Below, one piece after another: positions 27,237-35,748 of a stretch of DNA of 60,131 nt (within the stretch, counting starts at the first letter, position 1; every line of letters begins with the position of its first letter). Below the pieces are notes generated by a model, which searched no databases, was not told the DNA's origin, and saw nothing but the letters and a program-made list of their open reading frames with translations. The stretch lies in contig DAHH01000016.1 in assembly GCA_002498385.1 (NCBI GenBank), positions 214,238 through 274,368 on the forward strand. The letters run 5' to 3'. The DNA is from Methanobacterium sp. UBA410. GTDB taxonomy: Archaea > Methanobacteriota > Methanobacteria > Methanobacteriales > Methanobacteriaceae. The position numbers and the translations under genes were made by a program.

Positions 27237-27695
27237 TTATAAAGCCCCTTTATTTTCCCTTCCTTCCCTCATACCAGTTCCAGCTTCACGGCGCATTTTA
27301 TCCGGTTTGAAGAGCATCTTAACAACGTTATCTGCATGTTCCCTTGCCCGGTTTTCTGCAAGCTGTTTGAGGTCCTTATCATCGATTCCTTCATCTTCAT
27401 GGATGAACACCTCAATTATGTGTGTGTTGGTCATTAACTGTGCATTTATAAGTCCAGTGGAGGCTTCATGGGCACATATTTTATCTATTTTTTCAGGGCC
27501 TGGCATTCCAAATGCCATTACAAGATCGCAGCCCTCCTCTTCAATGAGTTTCTTTGATGCCACAGGAAGGTCCTTCACACCGGGTACAGTGCGCCTTACA
27601 AACTTTATGTTTCCAACTTGTTTCTTAATCTGATCCAGTGCAGCTCCTGCCATGTCAAACCTTGCAAATGTGGTGTCGCAGATTCCTATCTTCAT
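27237..27695 (-). CDS. ribC: Archaeal riboflavin synthase
   Basis: This 152-residue protein is the archaeal-type riboflavin synthase, paralogous to lumazine synthase and unlike the bacterial two-domain enzyme. It dismutates two 6,7-dimethyl-8-ribityllumazines to riboflavin. It starts MKIGICDTTFARFDMAGAAL and has VPGVKDLPVASKKLIEEEGC and FGMPGPEKIDKICAHEASTG. GGGTGATAAA precedes the ATG. Riboflavin is needed here for FAD and for F420 (via the deazaflavin precursor path shared with arfC at the window start). Confidence 0.95.
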   Translation of the reverse strand: MKIGICDTTFARFDMAGAALDQIKKQVGNIKFVRRTVPGVKDLPVASKKLIEEEGCDLVMAFGMPGPEKIDKICAHEASTGLINAQLMTNTHIIEVFIHEDEGIDDKDLKQLAENRAREHADNVVKMLFKPDKMRREAGTGMREGRENKGAL

Positions 27696-28053
27696 TTTAT
27701 CACCCGTAATCTTGATTTTATTGCAGATAAACTTTTAAAACAATGATTGCATCATGAATGATGTATCATAAAATAATATTACGGTTGAACTATAAAATTA
27801 TTTTGAAATAAAATTATTTTGAAAGGTTAATTTTGAGCTTTCAAACTTATTTATTAAAGTTCTAAGAGTTTTAAAGGGATTAATGCATTGAAAAGTTTTA
27901 AAAGGGATTGATGCATTGATCTTTTGGGGTATCCTGAAATTCTGAAGTTAAGTGTTGCTGAAATTGTTCTCAACTAAAGATGTTCACTAAAAAAATGAAA
28001 AGGGTATTTAAGACTTGAATAATTTTTTAAACCTTTATTAAATTTAAAGATTA
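27696..28053. other. Spacer between mch and ribC
   Basis: This 358-base AT-rich spacer contains an imperfect tandem duplication near 27868-27920 (TTTTAAAGGGATTAATGCATTGA-like, two copies about 27 bp apart) and a shorter AAAATTATTTTGAAA duplication near 27794-27825. No ORF or RNA gene was recognised. It should carry the end of mch transcription and the ribC promoter. Confidence 0.5.
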
Positions 28054-29016
28054 TTAAAGCCCAAATGACTTTTTAAGCAGATCAACGTTCACAGATCCTG
28101 CACGGAACATATCCCCATTTCTGATATCATTAATTACAACTTCTGCAGGTGCGAACATTCCCTTGTCTATCTTGTAGAAGTCAAATCCTGCCTCTTTAAA
28201 GACGTCATAGAAGGGTTTGCCGTATCCTTCAGATGAGGATGATGGCAGTTTCTCTGCAACAGCCTCCAGATCGTCACCTTCTTCAGATTCTATGTAGTAA
28301 TAAGTTCTACCTCCAAAGAGCACTGCATCATTGGTTTTTCCCATTGCTTTAAGGCCGTCGGGAGATACGGGTGCTATTGGTGCTATTCCTGCTGCGTGTT
28401 TGACCTTGTTCACATCGAACTTTAAAAACTCGAGCATCTTGTAGGTACCATTTTCAACAACCCTTCCTGCAATTTGGATTGAACCGACAAGGGATGCTGT
28501 TGGAGCAACCAGAAGGTAAACATTTTCTGGTGAGACACCACAGTCTGAGGCTATTGAATCTGCCACATCTGCACCTGGAAGTTTGTCAGATTCTAGCGTT
28601 AATATTGCAACATCTGCATCGTCCTTGTATCCTATTGCCTCATACGTTTCTGCAGGTTTCAATGCTAAAGCCCTTGCAGGACCAGAACCGAGTGCAAAGA
28701 AGTCACCAACACTCACAGACCAGCCTGCCTTCTGGGCTCCAAGTGTGGATATTGCTGGGAAACTTGTTTTTATCTTAACAGAAGGTATGGCAAAGTTCTC
28801 TGAGAGGTCTCCTGGAATGGAAATTCCCACCTCTGCAAGTCCACCTAAACAAACCTTGGTGTAAAGCTCTCCTGCTTTAAAACTTCCAAGAACGTTAACT
28901 CCGCAGTCTATAATTGTTGAACCGTTTTCGAGTTTACTCACTGCTATACCAAGCATGTCTGCCTTTTCAATCATTTGATCTACTGTTTTTTTTGCTTCAA
29001 GATTGACACTTACCAT
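28054..29016 (-). CDS. mch: Methenyltetrahydromethanopterin cyclohydrolase
   Basis: This 320-residue enzyme catalyses the third step of CO2 reduction to methane, hydrolysis/condensation between formyl- and methenyl-H4MPT. Family sequence includes MVSVNLEAKKTVDQMIEKAD, LYTKVCLGGLAEVGISIPG, GWSVSVGDFFALGSGPARAL and HAAGIAPIAPVSPDGLKAMG. The length is normal. GAGGTGAAAC precedes the ATG. It lies downstream of thyA and metE on the same strand, the order seen in Methanothermobacter (mch-thyA-metE). Confidence 0.97.
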   Translation of the reverse strand: MVSVNLEAKKTVDQMIEKADMLGIAVSKLENGSTIIDCGVNVLGSFKAGELYTKVCLGGLAEVGISIPGDLSENFAIPSVKIKTSFPAISTLGAQKAGWSVSVGDFFALGSGPARALALKPAETYEAIGYKDDADVAILTLESDKLPGADVADSIASDCGVSPENVYLLVAPTASLVGSIQIAGRVVENGTYKMLEFLKFDVNKVKHAAGIAPIAPVSPDGLKAMGKTNDAVLFGGRTYYYIESEEGDDLEAVAEKLPSSSSEGYGKPFYDVFKEAGFDFYKIDKGMFAPAEVVINDIRNGDMFRAGSVNVDLLKKSFGL

Positions 29017-29442
29017 TGTTTCACCTCATAAGTCAAATTTTTTCATAATTTTTACAATAGGTTATACATTTACAATTAGATTAATTATAATTTAATTTTC
29101 AAGTTAATTCTTTTTAATCCAACAATATTTTTAAGCTTTTTTATTTTAACTTTTGAGTTTTAGACACTGTTAAAAATCATGTTTTACAGTGACATTTTTA
29201 TGCTAAACAATGACATCTTTATTTTAAACAATAACTTCTTTATTTTAAAGCTTTATATTAAAGCCCATGTCAAAAAAAATAATGTTTGAAATTTTTAAAA
29301 TTAAAATTTTCTTTAAAATTAAAATTTCCAGAAAAATGAAGTTTTGAATAAATAAAAAGAAAAAATAAAAGTACAGCTGATTTAGATACTGATTTGAATA
29401 AAGTTTAAACAAATTTAAGTAAAATTAATTTTAAAATTAATT
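29017..29442. other. AT-rich spacer between thyA and mch
   Basis: This 426-base region is extremely AT-rich, with repeated TAAAATTAAAATTT segments near 29290-29330 and TTTATTTTAAA segments near 29216-29246. It should contain the mch promoter on the minus strand. No coding or RNA gene was recognised. Confidence 0.5.
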
Positions 29443-30060
29443 TTAAACCCTTTTAGCCTCTTTAAAGTTGACCTCGTAGATGTGGGCGCTTATGGAGTGG
29501 ATGGTGATCGTTCCAACCTCAACTCCAACCTCCGCTGCTGCGTACTGGGCTAGGTTGCTGAGTCCAACCGCATTGGGGAACCATGCCCCATAGATATCAT
29601 GAGATCTCCACAGTCCTGTGGTGTTGAGCTTTCCATCCCGGATCTTGAAGTCCACAAGTATCATGCAGGGTACTTCATTGTTTTTGGTGTCAACTGTTGG
29701 GTCCCAGGTTATGGATATTGCTCTTCTTGACTCTTTAAAGTTTTTAAGCCTGTTTATTGCTTCCTGTATCTGGTCAATGTCGTCAAAGTGTTTTCTGAGC
29801 CTGTTGCCGTAGGTGTAAACAAATCCCTGTTTGTCGTCGCTTAAAAACTGGTCTGCATATTTTTGAAGCTTTTCACCTTTCCAGAAGTATCCCTCTGGTT
29901 CCTGGGTGTCAAGCGGGTCTTTGATGACCACAACGGTGTTCAGAAGTTCCTTTGTAATTGACCCCCTCTCATCGGTTATTTCAATACCCTTCTTCATTAT
30001 GGTTTTTACAAGGGCTTTCCATCCCTCTTTTATGGTTGGTACCCTTTTCAGGATAGCCAT
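29443..30060 (-). CDS. thyA: Thymidylate synthase, methanogen type
   Basis: This 205-residue protein is the short archaeal ThyA, converting dUMP to dTMP with a methylene-pterin donor, probably methylene-H4MPT here. The nucleophilic cysteine is in NNEVPCMILVDFKIRDGKL. The dUMP-binding region is LWRSHDIYGAWFPNAVGLSN, and SAHIYEVNFKEA is the C-terminal motif. It is considerably shorter than bacterial ThyA, as in the methanogen subfamily. Its 5' end overlaps metE by 13 bases, so the two are cotranscribed and linked through C1 metabolism. Confidence 0.93.
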   Translation of the reverse strand: MAILKRVPTIKEGWKALVKTIMKKGIEITDERGSITKELLNTVVVIKDPLDTQEPEGYFWKGEKLQKYADQFLSDDKQGFVYTYGNRLRKHFDDIDQIQEAINRLKNFKESRRAISITWDPTVDTKNNEVPCMILVDFKIRDGKLNTTGLWRSHDIYGAWFPNAVGLSNLAQYAAAEVGVEVGTITIHSISAHIYEVNFKEAKRV

Positions 30061-31016
30061 TTTACCGCCTCCGTCATTGATTTGAGTTTAGAGAATGCAG
30101 CTTCCTTTGGAAGCATTCTCATTCCACAGTCAGGGTCCACTATTATGTTCTCTGCCCCCACACATTTAACACCTCTTTTTATGAGTTCTGAAACCTTTTT
30201 GGGGTCTTCAACTTCCTTCTTCTTGGTGTCGATGCATCCAAATCCTATCTTTTTACCTTTGGTGAGGCCTTTATTTGCTGCTACTTCAAGAACATCGATG
30301 TTTCCAGGGATCCCTGCAAATTCACAGTCTATTATGTCCACAGGGAATGTTAAAAGCTTTTCAAACACGTCACTCACATTTCCACAGACATGCATGGCTG
30401 TTGGGACCTTCAGATCTTCTGTTATGATTTTAACAGCTTTTTTTGCAGTTTTTATATCTGGAAGTCCGGTTGACAGGAACGGTTCATCAATCTGAACGTA
30501 AACTGCCCCTGCTTCTTCTAAAAATTCTGCTTCCCTCTTTAAAGCATGAGCTAAATCAATTATGGCTTCATCTTTGTTCTTATAAAAACCTTCAATTAGG
30601 GATGAAAAGATAATGGTGGAAGGACCTGTAATTATGCCTTTAACTCCCTTAACACCATCCTCAATTGTGCCCTGATTTGAACTGTACTCCCGGGAGATGC
30701 CTTCAGAAAATTTTAAGGCATATTTAAGGTCTTCAGCGGATATGGATGTGGTAGAAGGTTTTATTTTCCCGAGAACTTTGGGGGTGTTGCCTTCAACTGT
30801 CATTCCTGGAATGGCCCTTGCAAAGATCTCAACCATACCTGCCCTTACCTGTCCATCAGATATGATATCAATTCCTACTTTTATCTGATCCCGCACTGCA
30901 GCTTCTATGGCGGGTTTGTAATCATCGTAAGTCCCAAAAAAACTTGAAAGTTTCTGGGATAGAGATGATGGTTCCTCTGGTAGTGAAGGATAACTTCCAA
31001 CAACTGTGGTCAACAT
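30048..31016 (-). CDS. metE: Methylcobalamin:homocysteine methyltransferase (MetE-like)
   Basis: This 322-residue protein corresponds to the C-terminal half of cobalamin-independent methionine synthase. In Methanothermobacter it transfers methyl from a corrinoid protein to homocysteine rather than from folate. It begins MLTTVVGSYPSLPEEPSSLS. Zinc ligands are expected at the histidine and cysteine of TAMHVCGNV, in FGCIDTKKKE, and in DPDCGMRMLPKEAA. The N-terminal pterin half of bacterial MetE is missing, as is normal for this group. GAGGTTAG precedes the ATG. Confidence 0.93.
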   Translation of the reverse strand: MLTTVVGSYPSLPEEPSSLSQKLSSFFGTYDDYKPAIEAAVRDQIKVGIDIISDGQVRAGMVEIFARAIPGMTVEGNTPKVLGKIKPSTTSISAEDLKYALKFSEGISREYSSNQGTIEDGVKGVKGIITGPSTIIFSSLIEGFYKNKDEAIIDLAHALKREAEFLEEAGAVYVQIDEPFLSTGLPDIKTAKKAVKIITEDLKVPTAMHVCGNVSDVFEKLLTFPVDIIDCEFAGIPGNIDVLEVAANKGLTKGKKIGFGCIDTKKKEVEDPKKVSELIKRGVKCVGAENIIVDPDCGMRMLPKEAAFSKLKSMTEAVKWLS

Positions 31017-31472
31017 TTTCTAACCTCTAACGAATGAATTACTGATTCCAATGAAATTCTATCATATTGAATATGTTTTGATGGTATATAAAAAAACACG
31101 ATTCAAATGTCATTGCAAAAGAAAAATTATCTGCACTTATTAAGATCTGCATTAAGATCTGCACTTGTTAAATGAAGGATCATAAATGATTGTATTCTGG
31201 ACTTGAGTGTCAAAAACAGGATTTAAACGAAAGTGCCATGGTTGTTCTCAAAAAATAGCCTGAATTATTCAAGTAACTGGCACCTTAATCTTCTGGTATC
31301 TGCTACAAGGATTTTATTAATCTGCTACAAGGATTTTATTAATAATCCATTCTACAGACTCCATTTTACAGGTCCTTAACCAATTTTATAATTTACTTCA
31401 TAATTTCAGTTCAATGAATAAAAGCTGATGGTTTTTGATGAATGGATTTGATGAATGGATTTAATGAAAACA
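31017..31472. other. Spacer between the ATC-hydrolase-like gene and metE
   Basis: This 456-base spacer contains a perfect 22-bp tandem duplication at 31298-31341, a GCATTAAGATCTGCA-like short duplication near 31135-31160 and an imperfect GATGAATGGATTT duplication near 31437-31462. The metE promoter should lie near its right-hand neighbour's start at about 31040-31080. No ORF or RNA gene was recognised. Confidence 0.55.
31298..31341. repeat. Two tandem copies of a 22-bp unit
   Basis: A 22-bp unit beginning ATCTGCTACAAGGATT and ending TTATTA is perfectly duplicated upstream of metE. Confidence 0.96.
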
Positions 31473-31925
31473 TCAAGGACCATCCTTTTTCAACTCAATG
31501 ATGCTCTCACAGCATTCATCGCCCATGCACATCCTTTTACTGAATCTGTGGGTGTATCTTGGATTTAAAGCTTCAATGGCACTTTTACAGTAAGCTTGAC
31601 ATAGATGGTGCACGTTCATGGTGGGAGTGCACGTCTCTTTGTGTATGTTCAGCATAGGACAGTGGGTTAAACAGTCAACCACACGATCTTCCGTTTCTTC
31701 CAGGGTCTCATATTCCCATTCCCCCATGAGAATCATTCTAACAAGTCTCCAGGTGTCACTGACTTCTATGGCATTTTCAGTACCTAGTTTCAGGGAATCT
31801 GCAATTGATTTTATTTCTCTTCCTCCTTCAGTCCAGAAGGCCAGCCCATAATTTATAAATAAAGTTTGAGCCGTTCTTGTTGCAATTTTCCACTTTATTT
31901 CAGCAGATATATCCTCCAATTCCAT
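31473..31925 (-). CDS. Stand-alone ATC-hydrolase-like cysteine-rich protein
   Basis: This 150-residue protein resembles the L-2-amino-thiazoline-4-carboxylate (ATC) hydrolase-like family. Its core (residues ~55-148) has DTWRLVRMILMGEWEYETLE, a DRVVDCLTHCPML segment, ALNPRYTHRFSKRMCMGD and CCESIIEL. The same core forms the C-terminus of the TetR-type regulator encoded 31 bases upstream, with most landmark residues identical (EYETLE, CPM/CPI, LNPRY/LNPKY, MCxGDxxCE). Thus it is a paralogue lacking the DNA-binding part, perhaps an enzyme, a sensor or a partner of the regulator. GGGGGTGC precedes the ATG. Confidence 0.8.
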   Translation of the reverse strand: MELEDISAEIKWKIATRTAQTLFINYGLAFWTEGGREIKSIADSLKLGTENAIEVSDTWRLVRMILMGEWEYETLEETEDRVVDCLTHCPMLNIHKETCTPTMNVHHLCQAYCKSAIEALNPRYTHRFSKRMCMGDECCESIIELKKDGP

Positions 31926-31956
31926 AGTTTTGCACCCCCTTTATTAATTTAATGAA

Positions 31957-33006
31957 TTAATTTGAACCATGGTTTTCTCCTTCATCTCTTAACTCAACAA
32001 CAATCTCACAGTAAGGATCACCCTTACACATTGTTTTAGTGAATTTTTGGGCGTATTTAGGGTTTAAAGTCTCAACAAGAGCTTTACCATATTCTGAACA
32101 ACCTTCAAACAGTTTTATGCCTGGAGAACCTGTTTCTTTAAGTGAATCCATGATAGGGCAGTTTTTTAAATGAACTACAACTTTGTCTTCGTTAGCTTCC
32201 AAGGTTTCATATTCACAATTTCCAATGAGGATCCGGGTCAATATCTCCCAGGAGTCCAAGATCTCCATAGCATCTTCAGCTTTTAGTCCCATTGAATCAA
32301 TCATGTCTTTTATTTCTTTCCTTATTTCAGCTGCAGATCTACGATTTTCCACTGGTTTTTCGCTTTCTTCCCTGATAGACGGTTTAATATGGGTTGATCT
32401 ATTCATTAACCCCCATGCAATACCCAAATAGTGTTCTTGACTGATATTGTTAAGTTCTAAAAGCATTTCTTGTTCCTTGGTGAGGTTGAGAACGTTGCTG
32501 AAGGCCATTCTGTTAAATATAGACGTGGCTACAGGATCCATATCTTTACGTATTGTTCCTTCATCCATGCCCTGTCTGTAGGCTTCAGCCATCATCTGCA
32601 CCATGTTATTGACCTCTTGCAGAAATTTCAATACGTTAGGATCAGTGGGATCCTCAAATTTCATTCGATGAAGTTCCGTTATTACATTCCACTTCTGTGG
32701 ATTTTTGAGGGAAAAATCAATAACTCCAGTTCCCGAAGCCACGATCTTTTCAGAACCTGTCTTGCAAAGGTCAACTTTTTCCTTTACAACTTTGTTCATC
32801 TCTCTGTTGAGTTTGGCATTGACAGCTGCGCATAAACTGTTTTTGTTTTTGAAATAGAGGTATATGGTTCCCTTAGCCACATCTGCTTCCTTTGCAACAT
32901 GATCCATTGTCATTAGTCTAAACCCCCTTTCAGCTATCACTCTCTCAGCAGCATCCAGTATGAAATTCTTCTTTTTTTCCTTCTTAATTTCCATTCTTGT
33001 GCTCAT
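31957..33006 (-). CDS. TetR-type regulator fused to an ATC-hydrolase-like domain
   Basis: This 349-residue protein starts with a TetR helix-turn-helix (KNFILDAAERVIAERGFRLM, then MDHVAKEADVAKGTIYLYFK) and a TetR ligand/dimer domain to about residue 195. After a charged linker, a C-terminal domain of about 115 residues is homologous to the whole core of the next gene: DSWEILTRILIGNCEYETLE, VVVHLKNCPIM, LNPKYAQKFTKTMCKGD, YCEIVVEL. The fusion suggests the C-terminal domain senses or processes the effector. The frame is open to 33069 with further ATGs at 33048 and 33006; none has a strong ribosome site, and 33006 best fits family length. A TGAC repeat array lies upstream. Confidence 0.82.
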   Translation of the reverse strand: MSTRMEIKKEKKKNFILDAAERVIAERGFRLMTMDHVAKEADVAKGTIYLYFKNKNSLCAAVNAKLNREMNKVVKEKVDLCKTGSEKIVASGTGVIDFSLKNPQKWNVITELHRMKFEDPTDPNVLKFLQEVNNMVQMMAEAYRQGMDEGTIRKDMDPVATSIFNRMAFSNVLNLTKEQEMLLELNNISQEHYLGIAWGLMNRSTHIKPSIREESEKPVENRRSAAEIRKEIKDMIDSMGLKAEDAMEILDSWEILTRILIGNCEYETLEANEDKVVVHLKNCPIMDSLKETGSPGIKLFEGCSEYGKALVETLNPKYAQKFTKTMCKGDPYCEIVVELRDEGENHGSN

Positions 33007-33074
33007 ATTCCAACCCAATAATGGTGATTTTTTACATTTTGTGCTCATGCACCCTGAAAAGGCATGCAAACAAA

Positions 33075-33160
33075 TTTTTGAATTTTAGTCATTTATGTAC
33101 ATTGGTCACTTATATATTAATGGTCATTTATGTATACTAGTCATTAATGAATATTAGTCA
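33075..33160 (-). promoter_or_regulatory. Five phased TGAC direct repeats over the TetR-gene promoter
   Basis: Read in gene direction, five diverged units start at 33160, 33143, 33126, 33108 and 33091: TGACTAATATTCATTAA, TGACTAGTATACATAAA, TGACCATTAATATATAAG, TGACCAATGTACATAAA and TGACTAAAATTCAAAAA. Spacing is 17, 17, 18 and 17 bp. The third unit contains a TATA-like ATATATAAG, so the array appears to cover the promoter. Likely operators for the TetR fusion protein (autoregulation), although an old tandem duplication is an alternative. Confidence 0.65.
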
Positions 33161-33210
33161 TTAATACTAAATAAAAGTTTCCATTACATAAAAGTAAAAA
33201 AGTGAAATCA

Positions 33211-33270
33211 ATTAAAAATAAGTAAATTAAAAATAAGTAAATTAAAAATAAGTAAATTAAAAATAAGTAA
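33211..33270. repeat. Four tandem copies of a 15-bp unit
   Basis: ATTAAAAATAAGTAA occurs four times head to tail without mismatch between the DUF1894 gene end and the TGAC array. Confidence 0.97.
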
Positions 33271-33346
33271 AAAAGAAGTTGATTAAATTTTGATTAAATT
33301 AACTGGATAAGACTCTCAAAGACTGAAATCCCAGAGCTTTAAACTT

Positions 33347-33652
33347 TCAGTCAATTGCAACTGATTTTATCCTGGCCAATTCCTCATCATCAACTGGAAT
33401 TTCAATGACAGCTGTTCCATAACATGGTTTGGTGTATGGAATCATAACCATCTTAGTTTCTTCATTGATTCCTATTGGTACAGGTGGAAGACCTATTATA
33501 CGAGCTCCAAGTATTTTTTCTCCAGGATTTACGTGGATTACCTTGACAGCTTCTTTTTCAATGAGTTTAGCACAGTCTTTAAATCCAGATCTTGAAGCCA
33601 GTATTTTGTAATCCTCTGATTCCTGAAGATATATTTCAAGACAAAACGACAT
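33347..33652 (-). CDS. DUF1894 family protein (methanogen-specific)
   Basis: This 101-residue protein matches the DUF1894 family, found in methanogens and commonly adjacent to DUF1890. It has MSFCLEIYLQESEDYKILAS, LIEKEAVKVIHVNPGEKILGA, LPPVPIGINEETKMVMIPYT and KPCYGTAVIEIPVDDEELAR. Function is unknown. ATG at 33652 has GGAGGG upstream within the end of the DUF1890 gene; the longer frame (to 33685) is not needed. Two genes follow one another with one base between stop and start, implying a stable pair. Confidence 0.87.
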   Translation of the reverse strand: MSFCLEIYLQESEDYKILASRSGFKDCAKLIEKEAVKVIHVNPGEKILGARIIGLPPVPIGINEETKMVMIPYTKPCYGTAVIEIPVDDEELARIKSVAID

Positions 33653-33653
33653 T

Positions 33654-34115
33654 TTAACCCTCCATTTTCTTGATAACCCTATCAAATTTGACTTTCAATG
33701 GTGTTGGATTGTGATAAGCTCTTGCCGATATTATTTTAGCATCTGTGTTGTCCTGAACCGCTTTTTCAAATTTTCCAAGCAACTCTGCATCCTTTTCAAA
33801 GACCAAAGCCAGAGATTCTGTTTTAAGAATATGGTTGAAGGTTACGAAGTATGAAACAGCGGCATCTTTATGTACAAACCCTAAAAGAAAATCAAATGCA
33901 TTTTCCTCCAGATTTTCAAGACAGGATTCTATGTCTATCTTGTTTTTTATATAGAATTCTTCTGGGTCTGAAACTTCAATAAGCTTCATTGCAGAAGGTG
34001 TGCCTGCAACTGTAACTTCATATCCGTTTTCAGAAAGTTTACATGCAGTATATACTGCCATAGGCGTCTGAGATGGTGCTTCTGGACATCCCAATAATAC
34101 CAAAGCTTTTTTCAT
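33654..34115 (-). CDS. DUF1890 family protein (methanogen-specific)
   Basis: This 153-residue protein matches DUF1890, a predicted Rossmann-like methanogen protein. It starts KKALVLLGCPEAPSQTPMAV, has GYEVTVAGTPSAMKLIEVSD and AAVSYFVTFNHILKTESLAL, and ends RVIKKMEG. Because it occurs in hydrogenotrophic methanogens together with DUF1894, a role in methanogenesis-linked metabolism is usually inferred; the reaction is unknown. GGAGATG precedes the ATG. It is cotranscribed with DUF1894 and probably with the membrane protein upstream. Confidence 0.87.
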   Translation of the reverse strand: MKKALVLLGCPEAPSQTPMAVYTACKLSENGYEVTVAGTPSAMKLIEVSDPEEFYIKNKIDIESCLENLEENAFDFLLGFVHKDAAVSYFVTFNHILKTESLALVFEKDAELLGKFEKAVQDNTDAKIISARAYHNPTPLKVKFDRVIKKMEG

Positions 34116-34155
34116 GATTTCATCTCCTTTTTATCCATTGACTAATTTTTATTGA

Positions 34156-35235
34156 CTAATTTTTCTTAACAATCAACACATGAGCAACTACCAGTGCACT
34201 CAAGAACATGAAGGTTACCATTGCTGTTCCATTTATTGAACGTGTCATTAAAAACAGCCCCACAAGTGCCTGGGCTATGAATGCTGTGAGGGATCCTATA
34301 AGTAATGCCTCTCTTCCAAGGTATGTTTTATTACCCTTTTCCCTTTTTTCCCTGTAAGCTGTTAATATTTTCAGACCTAAACAAATTACGAATACACACC
34401 ATAGGAGTAAAAGTGCAAGTACAATGTATCCAAAATCAAAGGAAATTCCAAATATTCCAGGCAGCATGTAGTCGATCACATCTTTTTTAGTGACTAATAT
34501 GCCATAGAACAGGGGAAAGGGCAGTCCAAACTGCATGATCATTGATATTGGTAATGATATGTATCCACTTGAACTTCCAAGGTCTGCAGAACCCCAGTAA
34601 CTCGATCCAACAACGTGACCAAAGAGGGTTGTGTTGTGGATAACCATACTGATACTGGGCAGTGCATACTGTTCAATCCTTGATATTCTAAGGAGAGGGC
34701 TTAATATTGACATGGAAAGCAATCTTGAAAGTATTTCAAGGGAACCAAATCCCGCAATAACAACAGCTAAAATTAGAAACATTCTTTTGAGTGTGAAAAC
34801 TGATTTCTGGCGGAAGGACTTTGATATCAGGAAAAATCCAATTAAAAGTCCCAGGAACCATAGCAAAAGGAATGACCTGTGCATTAAACCTCCAACAATG
34901 GCTATAATAATAATTAAAAGTATTGTAAATGCTTTGAGATTTTTAACTCTTATTCCTGCTTCCTGCATCATTGGAAAAGCTGCTAAAACTGTTACAATTA
35001 CAAAAAGCGCAATCGGACCATAAGGGTGCGTGAACTCATGGTGTGTCAGTCCGGGTATGAAAAGACAGAGGGCATCCACTCCAAAAAGGGCCGTGAATCC
35101 CAGACTTAAAATTAAACAACCCACAAGTACAATACTTAAGGATAAGGGCACAATATTTAAGAGGAACATTACCCCCAGTTGTATTACAAGCGCTACTTCT
35201 ATTATGAACTGAAGATGATTTTGAGCAATCAACAT
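34156..35235 (-). CDS. Polytopic membrane protein of unknown function
   Basis: This 359-residue protein has about ten predicted transmembrane helices, spread over most of the chain (for example IVLVGCLILSLGFTALFG, FTILLIIIIAIVGG, MFLILAVVIAGFGSLEIL, IVLALLLLWCVFVICLG). A larger external or cytoplasmic loop rich in Ser/Gly (HVVGSSYWGSADLGSSSGYI) lies near residues 205-225. I do not recognise the family; O-antigen ligase-like or transporter folds are possible but not supported. GGAGGAACAGG precedes the ATG. It is 40 bases upstream of the DUF1890/DUF1894 pair on the same strand. Confidence 0.8.
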   Translation of the reverse strand: MLIAQNHLQFIIEVALVIQLGVMFLLNIVPLSLSIVLVGCLILSLGFTALFGVDALCLFIPGLTHHEFTHPYGPIALFVIVTVLAAFPMMQEAGIRVKNLKAFTILLIIIIAIVGGLMHRSFLLLWFLGLLIGFFLISKSFRQKSVFTLKRMFLILAVVIAGFGSLEILSRLLSMSILSPLLRISRIEQYALPSISMVIHNTTLFGHVVGSSYWGSADLGSSSGYISLPISMIMQFGLPFPLFYGILVTKKDVIDYMLPGIFGISFDFGYIVLALLLLWCVFVICLGLKILTAYREKREKGNKTYLGREALLIGSLTAFIAQALVGLFLMTRSINGTAMVTFMFLSALVVAHVLIVKKN

Positions 35236-35748
35236 CCTGTTCCTCCAACCAGACTTACCATCATCATTTCCTCTTTCATAAATTTAATCCTTTAATCTTT
35301 AATCCTTTAATCTTTTTATAAATATTCAACAACAATTGCATGAAATGGTTAATCAAAATTCTTAACGTTATTAAGTAATTTCTTAACATTATTAAGTACT
35401 GTTTGTGCTGGAAAATTTTTATGCTTAAAAATATTTTTTTTAAAATCTAATCGTTAAAATTTAAGATTACCCTGTTAAAATTTAAGAAATAAATCCAAAA
35501 CCCACATAGGATCAATTGTTGAGCCTTGAACTTTTGATCTATAACTCGTCTCAATTTGCAAGGAATTATATTAGGAATATGAATCTCTGAATTTCCAATC
35601 AATATGAATCAAGTTAATAAGTATCACTGCAAATTATATTCCCAAAATGTACTTTAATTGCTTCATTCTCTACATTTCACTTTTAATGGAAATCCTATTT
35701 AAAAATTTTATGAACAAGGTTTATAGGATAAAATAAACTGAGAACGGA
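35236..35748. other. AT-rich spacer upstream of the membrane protein gene
   Basis: This 513-base spacer holds a TTTAATCC/TTTAATC duplication at about 35283-35314 next to the membrane protein promoter, and further short duplications (TTCTTAACATTATTAAGTA near 35358-35400; GTTAAAATTTAAGA near 35453-35486). No ORF or RNA gene was recognised. Confidence 0.5.
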
